64,000 nucleotides of DNA from Panaeolus papilionaceus (GCA_015501605.1 JADNRZ010000001.1:1984001-2048000), one strand, 5' to 3'. Shown: positions 23,608 to 35,811, numbered from the stretch's first letter. The notes: generated by a model not told the origin, from the sequence alone. A program made the numbers and translations.

Positions 23608-26600
23608 ATGGAAAATCCACCGGAGTCACCAACAGGGCAAGCGGAGCACAAGGACTTACGCCATGCAGACAGCGAAGACGAAGAGGACCAGTTCGTCTAT
23701 CCAGGCTTGGAGAACCCTCAACAACCACCAGAGACTGAAGCCCGACTTCCTACGTCACGTCAAGTTCATGCCTCACCAGCCCAATTGGAGTCCCTTTATG
23801 CAGCTGCCTCTTCGGGGGACCTACCACTGCTGAAAAAATTGTTTAAAACTGCCCTTGATAATGGTGATGTTGAGCCTTTTAGCCTGGCTAATGACGCGTC
23901 CTCGCGGACTGGGTTTACAGCCCTTCATGCTGCTGCCAGCCGAGGTTACTTCGAGATAACAACATGGCGTTCGTAACTTTTATTTTTAAACTTTCGGAAT
24001 TCACCTGACAGTCTTATCTGCGATAGTTATAGAAGACTGTGGGGCAATGCCTGACCTTGAAGACAGAGAGGGCGAGGTTCGATCTCTGTCCTTACAAATG
24101 TATTCGATAGATCGGCACTAACTTGGGTCTTCTCAGACTGCCCTCCACAAAGCCGCCTTAAACGGCCACATGCCTATCATTCAATACTTGGTGCCAGCAA
24201 AAGCAGAAGTACATGCTCGCGATGCTGATGGGTGGACAGCATTGCACAATGTGTGCTCAAAGGTGGGTTTCAACTTGTGCCATCTAGATGAAATTATACC
24301 AAAGCCCTGCTGTATAGGGTTATCTGGATATCGTGCGGTATTTGTGCGAAACAGGAAATGCTGCAGCTTCAATCGACGGTGTTCGGGGCGTGGATGTTCA
24401 AAGTAAAGACGGATGGACACCACTAAGTAAGAAATGTGGCACATCTTTCTACAACGTATATTCAACTTGATTCTTAGTGAACGCGGCGTCAAAGGGACAT
24501 CTGCCTGTTGTGCTGTACCTCCTCACTAAACAAAAAGCCAACCCCCTTATTCGTAACAAATGGGGCGAAACCGCCTTTGATATTGCCGCTGCAGTGTTTG
24601 AGGTGTGGATATGTGAGGTGTGTATCAAACATTTAGACCCCAAGGGGGTTGTCGTTTACTTACCATCGTGCATAGATTCTCCAACAAGCCGAATCGGAAA
24701 AATGGCGCGGAACCACTACACCTTACAATACGTTGCTGGTGCATACGACTATACCTATAACATTATATGAAAACCAACGTTTGGATGCAAGGCTGAAAAC
24801 TGTAGCAACTAGTGGAGGAAAACCTAAGTTCTCGGCATCTGGATTAGGTCGAAATGGTCGGAATCCTCCATTCGAATTGAAACTTCCTGCCACGGACGAG
24901 GAAACCGGCGCAAAAACACTCCCTGCTTGGAGAAGCGGTGTACAGCTTCCTCTTCGTGAGGCACCTTGGGTATTGCCCCGTCCCACCACGGTTGAGCAAC
25001 CCGCCCTGGAGGGCGTCGAACGGAGTCATTTTTGGCTGTAAGTATATTACAATCGCGATTAAGAAACCAAGCTAACATCAGGCAGGTCGGATTGGACGCT
25101 GGATGTTACACATCCATCTGTTGATGCCGAAGAGGGTTGGCAGTATGCACCTTCATTTGACTCACCTGACGACAAATGGACCGCCGAAATGCCCCTGCAA
25201 CTCGAGCGCATCATGGCTACTCACGGGATTGTATCCGCTGGGTTAGGAGGTTCCTCTTCGCGCAATAGTCGACCCTTGTCTTCGTCACAGTCCAGTCGTG
25301 TCCAGCAAGCGTGGGTCCGTCGGAGGCGCTGGGTACGCATTATGCGTCGCAGGCTTGATATACCACCTCTGCCATTCCTTGAACCCGATGGTTCTATGTA
25401 CTATCTGGACACAAATGGGGCTTTGATTCCCTACATTGAACAGACAGAAGATGATATTCAAGGACAAGAATTATCATCCATGGCCACAACGCGACTATCC
25501 TCGGCGCAAGACTATGTCGCCAGGGCGCGGTATCTTGTCGGCAGTCAGTCTTATGACAGCGACCCTAGCCAGTTTTCAGCGTCTGCCGTTGATGTGCGAC
25601 GTGCTATTGCTAAATTAGAGCGCGCCACAATGGAGCTGCGACAAGGCCTTCTTAGTATGACCCAATTCACATTACCCCTCTCCGTGGATTAACTAAATGT
25701 TTATTGTACAGGCGATGAGGATCAAGAAAGAAAGATTCAGGCTGAGGTCTTGCTGAATGTCTACAGCCGAGACTTAGAACGTCGTCGTCTGGCAGCTGGT
25801 GCACAGGGGCTCCTCCTTTCTGACTATGGTAGACGTAACTCAGACTTCTCATATCTGCTATCATTAACATATTTTTCAGATGACGAATTTGAAGGTGACG
25901 ACGGTAATACGTCCGATGAAGAATTTGTTTATCCCCAATCCTCAAGTGAACCGATATCACGCCCAATCTCCCGCGCCTCTGCTTCTACTGCTCATTCTAG
26001 TCGGATGGGTGTATCAAGAGCTCCAGCCGATTTGACTCCACACCTCACACAGGCGCCAGATTTTCGCGTACCCACCCGTGAAGCTCCTCAGAAAGCTGTG
26101 GCGACGCGTTGGACACCAGCTCCTCAACAGCTTCAAGCACAATGGGAAAGAGATGATGCCGTGCAACAGTGTCGGGACTGCCAGCGTCGTTTCAATTTCT
26201 TGAACCGTAGAGTGAGACCCATTTGTTATCTTGAAATTGAACATATGTGCTTACCTTGATTGCAGCATGTATGTCCATTATTTTTGGACTTCCCCGCAAT
26301 TGTTCTGAATTTAAATAGCACTGTCGTAAATGTGGCCGGATATTTTGCGATAGATGTTCCTCGTATCGGGCATTTTTAGATCCTGCAGATGTTGTGACCG
26401 ATCCGGTTTCTCATGAAGCGGTATTACCCAACGTCAGTCATCGGGTTTGTCAATCATGCTACGAAGAATCCACGAGCAACATACCCAACCGATTAAACCG
26501 CACTTCGACAATGGAACGTATAATCGTCGATCAGGAAAGATTGACGATCCCTGGATCGGTCACACGGCGAGAATCCAGCTCACAGTTAAGCGATCTGGCC

Positions 26601-27098
26601 GAGTGAGTGTTCCAAGAACCTCTTAAACACAATACTTACTGATGAAAACTGTAGTTGTCCTGTATGCAACCAAAATCTGGATGAAGTTGGTGATGCCCAC
26701 GCACAAGAAGCCCATGTGAAATCTTGTCTCGAGGGTGGGGCTACAACACCCCAAACAGCAAAGTACCTAGTTTACAAGCTTCCTGCTGAGAGCACGCTGT
26801 TGGGTGTTGAATGTAAGCTCATCCCAATTCTGTTCAGAACGTTGCTGAAACGTCGTGGAAAGGTGTAATATGCTTGGAAGAATTCACAAAAGGTATGTCC
26901 CTAGTGGAGTCGATTTCATTTGTGAGCCTCCATCTTATCCAGAGTTCAGGTTCTACTATTGCACGTCTCAGCTGTTTCTGCAGTTTCCATAATGGTGTGT
27001 GTTCTCCTGCGATAGGAGATCATAAACTGACCAGAACAATAGCCTGCTTGTCGTCATGGCTTCAACGAGGCAAAAGTTGCCCTGTCCATGCAAGATAA
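23608..27098 (+). CDS. Ankyrin-peroxin/ferlin-FYVE-RING protein, putative endosomal E3 ubiquitin ligase
   Basis: Domains in order, about 940 aa. An acidic N-terminus (DSEDEEDQFVYPG) precedes about four ankyrin repeats, for example GFTALHAAASRGYFEI, TALHKAALNGHMPIIQYLV, DGWTALHN and TPLMNAASKGHLPVVLYLL. Next is a peroxin/ferlin (dysferlin-type) region: LYENQRLDARL, EAPWVLPRP, FWLSDWTLDVTHP, EEGWQYAPSF, ending VRRRRWVRIMRRR. Then comes a FYVE zinc finger with [29 protein letters not shown], whose basic RRHHCRKCG patch binds PI3P. A short C-terminal C2H2-like segment CPVCNQNLDEVGDAHAQEAH precedes a RING: CVICLEEFTKG, then ARLSCFCSFHNACLSSWL, then CPVH. FYVE plus RING recalls yeast Pib1. The job is inferred as PI3P-directed ubiquitin ligase on endosome or vacuole, with the ankyrin and ferlin parts choosing partners. 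The RING is split over three exons with a degenerate Cys/His order that should be checked. Confidence 0.85.
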
Positions 27099-27233
27099 TT
27101 GAATGTGCTCCATCTCTTTGCAATAGATACAAAACGGATCCATTTTCATGAACTAACAGCTATTCGGAATACCCTTTTACATTATATACATATTAGCAAT
27201 GGAGGCTCTGCTGGTAATCTTGTCTAATCTTGC

Positions 27234-28174
27234 TCAATCTCCGTCATGCGAATCGTAGAAATTATTATACCTTATTCTGCTCTTGTCCAACCTGATTACA
27301 TGTGAATAGTCTTCGTCTTCTGCTTCGGCGCTGTCGCGGCCATCTCGTCCATCGTCGTCGTCCTCAAACCACGACTCTGGGTCATCCTCGTCATCATCCT
27401 CGTCCTCATCCTCGTCTTCTAGATCAGACTCCGTGGGTTTGTAGTTCCTACACAATGTTCAATCTGATAGTGAGGAAAGTCATTTAAATTTGACCCACAT
27501 GAAGGCCCAAATACGGGCTTCTCTCTCTTGTCTTGTCAGGTATTCGCCCTTGATTGGCAGTCCAAGACGCTTCTTCCGCTCTTCCATGCGAGCCTGTCGC
27601 TCTTTATCCTGCTGGACGGCCTCTCGCTCTAAATCCAGCGCTTCTTGCATGCTCATGCTACCAGCGATTCCCGAATCGCGGTTGTTGATGCCCTACAGAA
27701 ATGTCGCGTTAGCTCGAGTAAGCTAACAGATGTGAAGGACATGCATATTGCGATAACGCTTTGCGCTTGGCTTCTAGTGTTCTGCTCGTTGGTGGTTCAC
27801 GAGGTGGATCCACCTGCATGTCACCTTCCCCTCTAATTGCTGCCCTCTTCAAGCCTGTGTTTATGGCTTCCATTCCGTCGAGCTCAATCAGCCGGGATTC
27901 AACAGCAGCTTGTTCAGCCTGGACACGTTGTACATACGTCGATGTTGAGGCTCCTCTACATCACCAGTGTTAAATAATAAGGTTTATTCTCGAAAAACTG
28001 GCAGACTTACGGAGAGGAGAGAAGTTTAGTGTTTAGACGATGTCTGTCCTGAAGTTCTCGTATGGTCATTTCAGCGATAGGGCGTTGATTCTGTCTGGGT
28101 GATGCTCGAAATCCAGGAATGATAGGATTTTTGGCACGTTTGGGAGACGTTGGAGATGCGGCTGAGTAGTCCAT
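27234..28174 (-). CDS. Acidic coiled-coil protein, possibly CCDC97-like
   Basis: The ATG at 28174 opens MDYSAASPTSPKRAKNPIIP; the longer ORF reaching 28210 begins with TTG and was not used. Four exons give a protein of about 250 aa: MTIRELQDRHRLNTKLLSSP, then GASTSTYVQRVQAEQAAVES, a charged coiled-coil LDLEREAVQQDKERQARMEE, then LTRQEREARIWAFM-NYKPTESDLED. The tail is a run of about 20 Asp/Glu followed by EDEDYSHVIRLDKSRIRY. The 'DYS.V' ending with acidic lead resembles the C-terminus of CCDC97-family (DUF2052) proteins, which bind the SF3B part of U2 snRNP, but the match rests on a few residues. Otherwise I do not recognise it. It is conserved-looking and clearly coding. It converges with the upstream RING gene (135 bp). 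Confidence 0.6.
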
Positions 28175-28614
28175 GATGGTGTTCCAGCTGTTCAAAAAGG
28201 TATCCAGCAAGGTTCGATAGTGGGCAAGGTGTCGGAGAACAATCGCGGAACTGTTCGATTCTGGACCAAGACGGTCGTGGTGAAGTACTTATTGATCACG
28301 ATGACAGATCCACACCATTGATCTAGTCTGGGAAGAGCCATGCACATATTTGGACTCTGCTCATCTTGAAACATAAAACGTCATTCTTATAAGTATCAGT
28401 TGGCTTCAGAAAAGGGGTTTCAAAAGAAACATGGGTAGATATACGTATTATAATACAGAGTTAAGACGGGCCAAAACTCGAAATCTCTTAGGTACAACAA
28501 AGATACAACAATAACCAACTATCAAAACGTTACAACTGAGTCACTGCTCAACACCTCGAGCAAGCAATATTTGATGAGTTAGGTACATTCCGTCGAATTC
28601 CGTTTCTTGAATCT
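28175..28614. other. Intergenic region between PI31 and CCDC97-like genes
   Basis: 440 bp separating two minus-strand genes, holding the PI31 3' UTR (right) and the promoter of the CCDC97-like gene (left). A 60-codon open frame on the minus strand at 28192-28374 has no ATG-plus-homology support. Nothing else seen. Confidence 0.35.
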
Positions 28615-29737
28615 TCACATAAACATGTCACCCTAAGAGTGGCGATTAGTAAACTCAGCAAAAAGCGAGTCGCGATGTGACTTGTACGAACCATCCCAGG
28701 AGGCATAAACTCATCATTATCGGGCTCACCTGTCCGACGGGGCTGTTGACCGGGGAAACCTGGGACTGGTCGAGCATCGGGAGAGAAAGGACCAACAGGA
28801 TCAAATCGAGCACCAGGAGGAGCACCCATGGGGGGTAGATAACCATCGCCACCCCAAGGGCCAGAAAACGGGGATGTCGAAGGACCCCTACGTCCAGAAA
28901 AGATAGGGTGATTTGGACCTAAAAACATGCCATCGCCACCTGCATGAGGGAATAGCGAAGGAGGTGAAAATGGATTGATGGGGAAAGGGTCGAGATCGCT
29001 TCTCCCTATCTCCAAAGGGTTACGGGGGAATGCTGAACGGGGCGTATATGGAATACGATCTGGGCCCGTAGGATTTGGCTCATGGTCTGGTACTGATGGA
29101 TCAGATACAGGACGGCGAGGGGTAGTAGAGGTAGATGCAGTACTGGCATCATTCTCAGCGTAGCCATCCTTTCTGAGTCCTGGTATAAGTTTGGAGATAA
29201 TCTTCAGCTTGAGTTGAGTTGTCAAGTCGGAAACTCTGTGTGAAGATATAAACCCATGAACCAATGCTTGATTCTGTACGGCAACATCACAAGGGTAGAA
29301 CGACTTCGATGTGAAGTCATCAGTAGATATATCGAGAGTCGCAACCTTATCACTCTGCACAAAAATGTGAGTGCTATTCCTTATCTACTGCCTCTGTTTT
29401 CACATACCTCGAGAGCAATAGCATTGATCAAAGTACGTGAACCCAACTTGGACACTTTAATCACAAACTCAAGACTACTCTGATCATGTTTGTATTTAAA
29501 AGTATAGTGCCCTGGACCATTCTTGTTCCAGTCGTCGGGTAGAAGATTTCCCTCTGGGAGGGACGTTGTAGCCGCGTCATCCATGGCTACAAGTCGAAAG
29601 GCCAAGACAGTGAAAATAGTGTGAACCAGAGCAGCTAGACCATCGTTTTGAGATGATAAATTTTTAGATGTAGAAGACGGTAGAATTGTCGGTAAAGTCG
29701 AAATTAAAGCTGAAGGATCCAAGATGTTGTTGGCCAT
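28615..29737 (-). CDS. PSMF1: PI31 proteasome regulator (PSMF1 family)
   Basis: PI31 binds the 20S proteasome and modulates or chaperones its assembly and transport. The N-terminal FP domain reads MANNILDPSALISTLPTILP, then GLAALVHTIFTVLAFRLVAMD, LPDDWNK.GPGHYTFKYKH, and SSLEFVIKVSKLGSRTLINA. After an intron the second half has TLDISTDDFTSKSFYP. The C-terminal third is proline/glycine-rich with the family's short peptide repeats: IGRSDLDPFPINPF, GGDGMFLGPNHPIF, RPPG-like loops and GARFDPVGPF. The last exon is only GDMFM-stop, giving an end FMPPGMGDMFM. Start is a solid ATG at 29737. It shares a 149-bp divergent promoter with PRP5. Confidence 0.9.
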
Positions 29738-29886
29738 AATTCACTCAAGAAACAGGGGGAGTCAGGGTCTACTACTTATATAGACACTTGATTATGTAAC
29801 CTTAGTACCCACTCTACCACAACAAACCAGTCCAACTGCACTGCTTACACTTTTCTTCTGCATTCCACTCTCATTCAGATATATCC
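29738..29886. promoter_or_regulatory. Compact bidirectional promoter, PI31 and PRP5
   Basis: Only 149 bp separate the two start codons, so both transcripts must start inside it. The sequence is AT-rich near PI31 (ACTACTTATATAGACAC, about 29772-29788, includes a TATATA) and pyrimidine-rich near PRP5 (CTTTTCTTCTGC). Coupled control of a proteasome and a splicing gene is inferred only from spacing. Confidence 0.5.
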
Positions 29887-32800
29887 ATGGCTCGAAGGGA
29901 CAGGTCACATTCCCCAGATTCTTCTAATAAACGGGTAAGAACATCTCATCGTTCTTCTCGGTCTCCGTCGCCAACAAGGCGTAGCACTCAGAGGTCCAAT
30001 GGGCGTTCAAGATATGACGACGACCGTGAAAAGGACAGGTACCGAGATAGAGAACGTGAACGGGACAGAGAAAGAGATCGTTATCGAGATGACAGGTACC
30101 GTGACGACAGGAGAAGGGATAGAGATGACCGTCGACGGTCACATTCGCGTTCTCGTTCTAGAGAAAGGGAGAGGGAACGAGAGAGGGAGAGGGAAAGAGA
30201 GCGGGAAAGAGAGAGGGAAAGAGAAAGGGAACGTAAAGCGTCAAGTCCTGCAAGGGCATCCCCTGCTAGTGGTAGCACTCCACAACCAGTAGAAGATGAA
30301 AAGATGAAGGCGAAACGAGCTCGAGTTGAAGCGTGGAAAAAGGAACGAGAAGCCAAAAAAGCCCTCGATGAGGCTAAGGCTAAGGCTATGGCACTAGCAG
30401 GGAAATCTGCTCCAGGTGAGTGCATTTTTACTACCTTCAATTCCTATGATTTTCATAGCGCTTGGTCTCTTTTATAGTCGCAGCACCAGTTACGTTACCT
30501 GCAAAATCCACCAGCCAGTTGAACCGTTCAGTACTGAGCAATCTCGGTCTCAAGGGTCTCCCCGTCAAACCAGAATTCGTGCCTGCACCTGCCAAAGCAT
30601 TGGCGGTAGCACTCGACGACTCAGTGGAATCTAAAAGAAAACTAGAAACCCTGGGAGATATGCCTGCTATCGACATGTCAATGGGAGAAACTGAAGGTGG
30701 CATCGGGAACCTTGAGGTCGATGATGACGACGAAGAGGCAAATCGCATGGACGAAGTTATGAAGGCGAAAGCGAAAGATGCCATGCAGGTAGACGAGGAC
30801 GAAGTAGACCCATTGGATGCATTTATGAGCGAGGTTACGGCCGAAGTTAAGAAAGTGAATCAGGCTGATAGCATTAAAATGGGACAAACACAATCCAGAG
30901 TTCGGCTGGACGAGCAAATGGCCGACGGAACTCAGGAAGAGGAGGTCAATAACCTTGCCCCGGATGAGCTCGATACTACAGATCTCAATCCTGAAGACAT
31001 TCTGGCACTTGCTGCTAAGAAGGCGAAAAAGAAGGAGTTGGCAGCGGTCGATCACTCACGCGTTCGCTACGAGCCATTCCGGAAAGAGTTCTATATCCCC
31101 CCACCCGACATTGCCTCTATGACGGACGACGAGGCTGAATTGCTTCGTCTTGAGCTTGATAGCATAAAGATTCGTGGGTTAGATTGCCCGAGGCCAGTGA
31201 CCAAGTGGAGTCACTTCGGTCTGCCAGCGAACTGGTGAGTCAGTCATTTGCTCTTGTTTCCGTTGTCTCTGACCTTCTTTAGTCTCGATGTCATCAAGCG
31301 CCTAAATTATGCAGCACCAACCTCCATCCAAGCACAGGCCGTGCCAGCAATCATGTCCGGAAGGGATGTTATCGGTGTCGCCAAAACTGGATCGGGTAAA
31401 ACAATCGCTTTTCTTTTGCCCATGTTTCGCCATATTAAGGACCAGCGACCCCTGGAACAAATGGAAGGCCCCATTGCTGTGGTTATGACGCCGACTCGTG
31501 AACTCGCCGTTCAAATTCACCGCGAATGCAAGCCATTCTTGAAGGTTCTGAATCTCAGGGTGAGTGTTCTTGTAATGCGACGGAAGATGTTCTTATATCA
31601 TTCATTAGGCTGTCTGTGCTTATGGCGGATCTCCGATCAAAGATCAAATTGCGGAACTCAAGAAAGGAGCAGAAATCATCGTTTGCACACCTGGCCGCAT
31701 GATCGACTTGCTAACTGCGAACTCTGGTCGCGTCACGAATCTCAAACGCGTAACCTATGTGGTTCTAGATGAAGCGGACAGAATGTTCGATATGGGTTTC
31801 GAACCGCAAGTCATGAAAATTGTCAACAATATTCGACCCGATCGTCAAACTGTCCTATTTTCTGCAACATTCCCAAAGCAGATGGACTCTTTGGCGAGGA
31901 AAATTCTTCGCAAGCCACTGGAAATCACCGTTGGAGGACGCTCGGTCGTCGCTCCGGAGATCGAACAAATTGTGGAAGTACGCACTGAGGAAACGAAGTT
32001 CAACAGGTTGTTAGAGATTCTAGGTCAGATGTACAACGAAGACCCAGAATGCCGAACTCTGGTCTTTGTGGACCGTCAAGAGGCTGCGGATAACCTTCTT
32101 CGTGAACTTATGCGGAAAGGGTACTTGTGTATGTCGTTACATGGAGGCAAGGACCAAGTCGACCGTGATTCCACCATCGCCGACTTCAAATCTGGGGTTG
32201 TTCCGATTGTCATTGCAACCTCAGTGGCTGCTCGCGGTCTGGATGTCAAACAACTTAAACTAGTCGTCAACTACGATGCACCAAACCACATGGAGGATTA
32301 TGTGCACCGTGCAGGTCGAACTGGTCGTGCTGGGAACAAAGGAACCTGCGTCACCTTCATTACCCCAGAACAGGAACGTTATTCAGTGGATATTCATCGT
32401 GCCTTGAAAGCAAGCAACGCAAGTGTTACACAGGATTTGGAGGATCTTGCAAATGGTACTTATATTTTATATTTTCCTTTCATATGATGGCTTCTTATCG
32501 ACGTTTCCACCAGGTTTCTTGGAGAAGGTCAAAACTGGGAAAGCTCAGGCTGCGGGCTCAGGATTTGGTGGGAAAGGCCTTGACCGTCTGGACAAAGAGC
32601 GTGATGCGAAGGAAAGAGCGGAGCGAAAGGCATACGGAGAGGCACCTGGCGAGGAGGAGAAAGTCACTCCTGCGGAAGAGCTCACGACTAAGGCAACAGC
32701 GGCGTCGAATGCGGACGATATGACTTTCGGCAACTTCAAGGTGGAGATCAGACGTGGACCTGCACCGGACTCCTCCAAGGGAATCATGAACGCAGCCACA

Positions 32801-33500
32801 GCCCGTCGTCAACAAGCCAAAGAAGAAGAAAAGATTCAAAACCAAATGCGCATCGCTCAAGAGGCGGCTGCGCGAGCCGGCGAGGACACTGCTGCGCACA
32901 AGCAGGCTCTGAGCGTCGTCGCCAAATTAAATGCTCAGCTACGGGCAATCAAACTTGTTCTCCAGTCCCATATTCAGGCAGAAGAGCAGGGTCTGAGGAA
33001 TAAGACAAATCCCGACTCTACCGATTTCCACGCCATTGTTCCTATCAACGATTATCCTCAAAAAGCTCGTTGGCGTGTCACGAACAAGGAAACCATGGTT
33101 CAAGTGGGTGTCGAATTTCAATCTATTGTAGACATTTGCTCATTCAGCATCTTCAGCTCATTGATATGACAGGAGCTTCTGTCACAAACAAGGGTGAGTT
33201 TATTCTCGCCCATTGATAACTAATTTGATTCTCACCTCAAAACATAGGTATTTATTACGAACCCGGAAAGGAACCTCCTCTCGAAGGACCTCCCAAACTG
33301 CATCTTCTTATTGAATCCAATGAAGAGTATAGAGTGAGCAAATCATCTCTTTTCACGACTGAGCCAACTTTATCTAAGCTTTACAGGTGGAGCAAGCTGT
33401 TAGAGAAATCAAACGATTGCTTATCGAGGCATCGACAGCCGCCATCCAAGCCGAACAGCGAAATCCAAGTGGTACCATTGGGCGGTACAGCGTGTTATGA
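29887..33500 (+). CDS. PRP5: Pre-mRNA-processing ATP-dependent RNA helicase PRP5
   Basis: DEAD-box helicase that remodels U2 snRNP during branch-site recognition in the prespliceosome. The N-terminus is an RS/RE-rich nuclear tail ([15 protein letters not shown]), including an Arg-Glu dipeptide run. A conserved Prp5 segment follows: [10 protein letters not shown], then [20 protein letters not shown]. The helicase core shows [20 protein letters not shown] (Q motif), [78 protein letters not shown] and [10 protein letters not shown]. The C-terminus has [15 protein letters not shown] and ends IGRYSVL. About 1,080 aa over seven or more exons; motif Ib is split by an intron (the [16 protein letters not shown] junction). 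It converges on NSP1 with 97 bp between stops. Confidence 0.95.
30166..30234 (+). repeat. Purine-only GAGAGG/GAAAGA tract inside PRP5
   Basis: About 70 nt in which the plus strand is almost all A and G, built from GAGAGG and GAAAGA units, and encodes an Arg-Glu dipeptide run of the N-terminal tail. Such strand-asymmetric tracts are prone to slippage and length change. The antisense strand reads Ser-Leu repeats, which explains a false open frame on the minus strand here. Confidence 0.8.
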
Positions 33501-33597
33501 GATCCCTCATATATTCCCTGTCACTTTGCATTCGAACTGGCACGATATCGTAATTACACACCAACAATTGGTAATATACAAAGGATACGAAAGGAAA

Positions 33598-35663
33598 TCA
33601 ACGGTTCAAACCAAACGCTCGCGATTTGGAGCCTGACAAACTATGACCAGACTCGCGAATTTTCTTCTCGACTTCGGTGGTCTTATTCTCAACTTCGCGA
33701 ACGGTTGTGTCAATCCATTGCAAACTCTCGAGGTGGCTGCTGAGAATCTGAGCAATTTGAGACATAGCGTCATCGGTCGGCTCTGTAGCTTTGGAACCTA
33801 TTGAAAGGGAGTTTACGGATTCAATCATCTGGGTCAGAGATCCAGCGAGATCGTCGAGGTGTGTATGGAGCTCAGTGGCGAGTATATAGCTGTTTCAACA
33901 CTTCATGAGCACTGAAGGGGGGACGGACAGATTTTACACTCACTTTTTATCACGTTCTGCATCTGCGGGACCTGAATCTAGGGTTCTGAGACTGCCACCC
34001 TGGCCACCAAGAACCTCCTGTGACACTTTCTCATAAGCGTCCAAAGTTGTTGCAAGATCGTTTTGCTGTTGCTCGATGTGCTCCAATGCTTCGTTGATAT
34101 CATTTTGTTGGCGCTCAGCGGCTTGAACATGGCTGAAAAGGGCCGCAATCTGTAAAGACAAATTAGTTCATCGATTCAAAATGGAAGTAGCAACATATTC
34201 ACGTTGTTGCCATTCTCGATCAAAGCACGATCCCAGACGGCAACTTCAGCGGCAAACTTGTTAAACTCGCGGACGTTGGATTCCAACTCGGTTGACCACC
34301 TGGTAACAATTTCTTCCAGTGTTTTGCCTCTGAGCATGGATGGAGGAGGGATTGCAACAACTGCTGAGCTGTTTGCAGCTGAACAACAATGAATATGAAG
34401 TGGTCCGCTAATGTTGAGCGATAAATACCTGGCGCATCTTTTTTCTCGGCAGAAGGGGCGGTGGTGTTGGTGGTGGCAACAGGAGCTACTATAATGCGCG
34501 AGTAAGTTTAGAGTGTTTAGCATATGCCGTCCATCTTACGTGCGGGGGTGTCCTTTTTATCTGCGGGCTTTGCAGCGCCAAACAAGCTGAATCCGGCTGC
34601 AGGGGCTATAGGAACTCAGATGATTTCTGACGGAAAGAAGAGGGAATCTCGCACTTGGAGTTGTAGATTCCTTCTTTTCTCCTTCCTTGGGCGCGTTTAG
34701 GTTCCCAAACAGACTGGGGGCGGGGGATGTACTTTGAGTAGAGGTTGCGGTTGCATCTTTATTCCCCCCCAACGAGAAAGGTGGCGCAGACGGTGCGGTA
34801 GTTGTAGCAGGTTTAGCTCCAAACAGACTGGTGCCAGATGTGGTTGTTGAAGGTGCAGACCCTAGAGTTGGGGCTGCTGGGGTTGTCGAGTCAGCTGGCT
34901 TGGGAGGCAGCCCAAACAGCCCTGATCCGCCTGTAGCTGCAGCTAGCCACTTTGGTCAATACAATGACATACTCTAGATGCTGGAGTCGTACCTGGTGTG
35001 GTTGTAGATGCAGGAGTGGTGGTCGATGCTGGATTGCCAAAGACTGGAAAAGGCAGGTCAGCGAGATAACAAATGCAAGAAAATATTATGGAAACAACAA
35101 TTTGGGATAGCTGGTTTTGCAGTGGAAGTGCTTGGGGCATCACCAAAAAGTGAGGTAGGTGCAGAAGTGGTTGCAGCAGTAGTGGTCGTTTTGGTCGCAC
35201 CTCCCCCAAACAGGCTTGTTCCTGCTGGAGCACCGCCGCCGAAAAGGCTGGTACCTGCTGCAGGCGCTGTAGGTGCGACACCCCCACCAAATAGACTTGT
35301 ACCAGCAGCGGGTGCTGCAGCATTTCCTCCAAAGATGCTGCCTCCTGCAGGTGCAGCAGGCGTAGTAGATGAAGCTCCCCCCCCAAAGATGCTGGCTCCA
35401 GTACCAGCAGGAGCATTTCCACTACCAAATATACTGGTTGTAGGTTGAGTAGTCGTGCCCGATGCAGGGGTTATGGTTGCAGGTTTTGCCCCAAAAAGGC
35501 CTGAAAAGTATTGACGATAAGTTCGCGATGAAAGTGTCGACTTTGACAATGAATGGTGCAAACCTCCAAAAGGACTCGGATTTGTAGTATTCGTCGTTGA
35601 AGACGCGTTTCCAAAGAGTCCAGTTCCTGTATTTGGAGTGTTAGAATTGTTAAAGATACTCAT
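33598..35663 (-). CDS. NSP1: Nucleoporin NSP1 (Nup62 family)
   Basis: Central-channel nucleoporin. The N-terminal half is a disordered FG-repeat domain with GLFG, SIFGG, SLFGGG and FGN units separated by Ala/Thr/Pro spacers (for example APAAGTSLFGGG) and threonine-rich linkers; this meshwork binds transport receptors. Then PPPSMLRGKTLEEIVTRW starts the coiled-coil domain that joins Nup57/Nup49: LESNVREFNKFAAEVAVWDR, followed by HVQAAERQQNDINEALEHIE, then LTQMIESVNSL and a terminal SGHSLSGSKSRAFGLNR. The order FG domain then Nsp1-C domain is diagnostic. Start is an ATG at 35663 (MSIFNNSNTPNT). Several small introns lie in the FG part. Total about 540 aa. Its FG part also yields unrelated frames on the plus strand at 35008-35448, which are shadows. 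Confidence 0.92.
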
Positions 35664-35811
35664 TGTTGGATCCAAATAACAAGGTTGAATGAATCACAGA
35701 CGCGGTCAACCAAAAAAGGATCATGAACCAAATAAGCACATTCAACGTTAACAACGATCTTGGCTCCTATCTTTAAGTACCCCATTACTGCAACATCAAG
35801 TTTAAAATCCG
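35664..35811. promoter_or_regulatory. Compact bidirectional promoter, NSP1 and DUF952 gene
   Basis: 148 bp between start codons, similar in size to the PI31/PRP5 spacer. No TATA box is obvious. Nothing else can be supported. Confidence 0.4.

Noticed and set aside
30081..30440. Minus-strand Ser/Leu-rich ORF
   Set aside because: It is the antisense image of the PRP5 Arg-Glu tract.
35008..35448. Plus-strand ORF rich in Pro/Ala/Gly opposite NSP1
   Set aside because: Antisense of FG repeats in NSP1.
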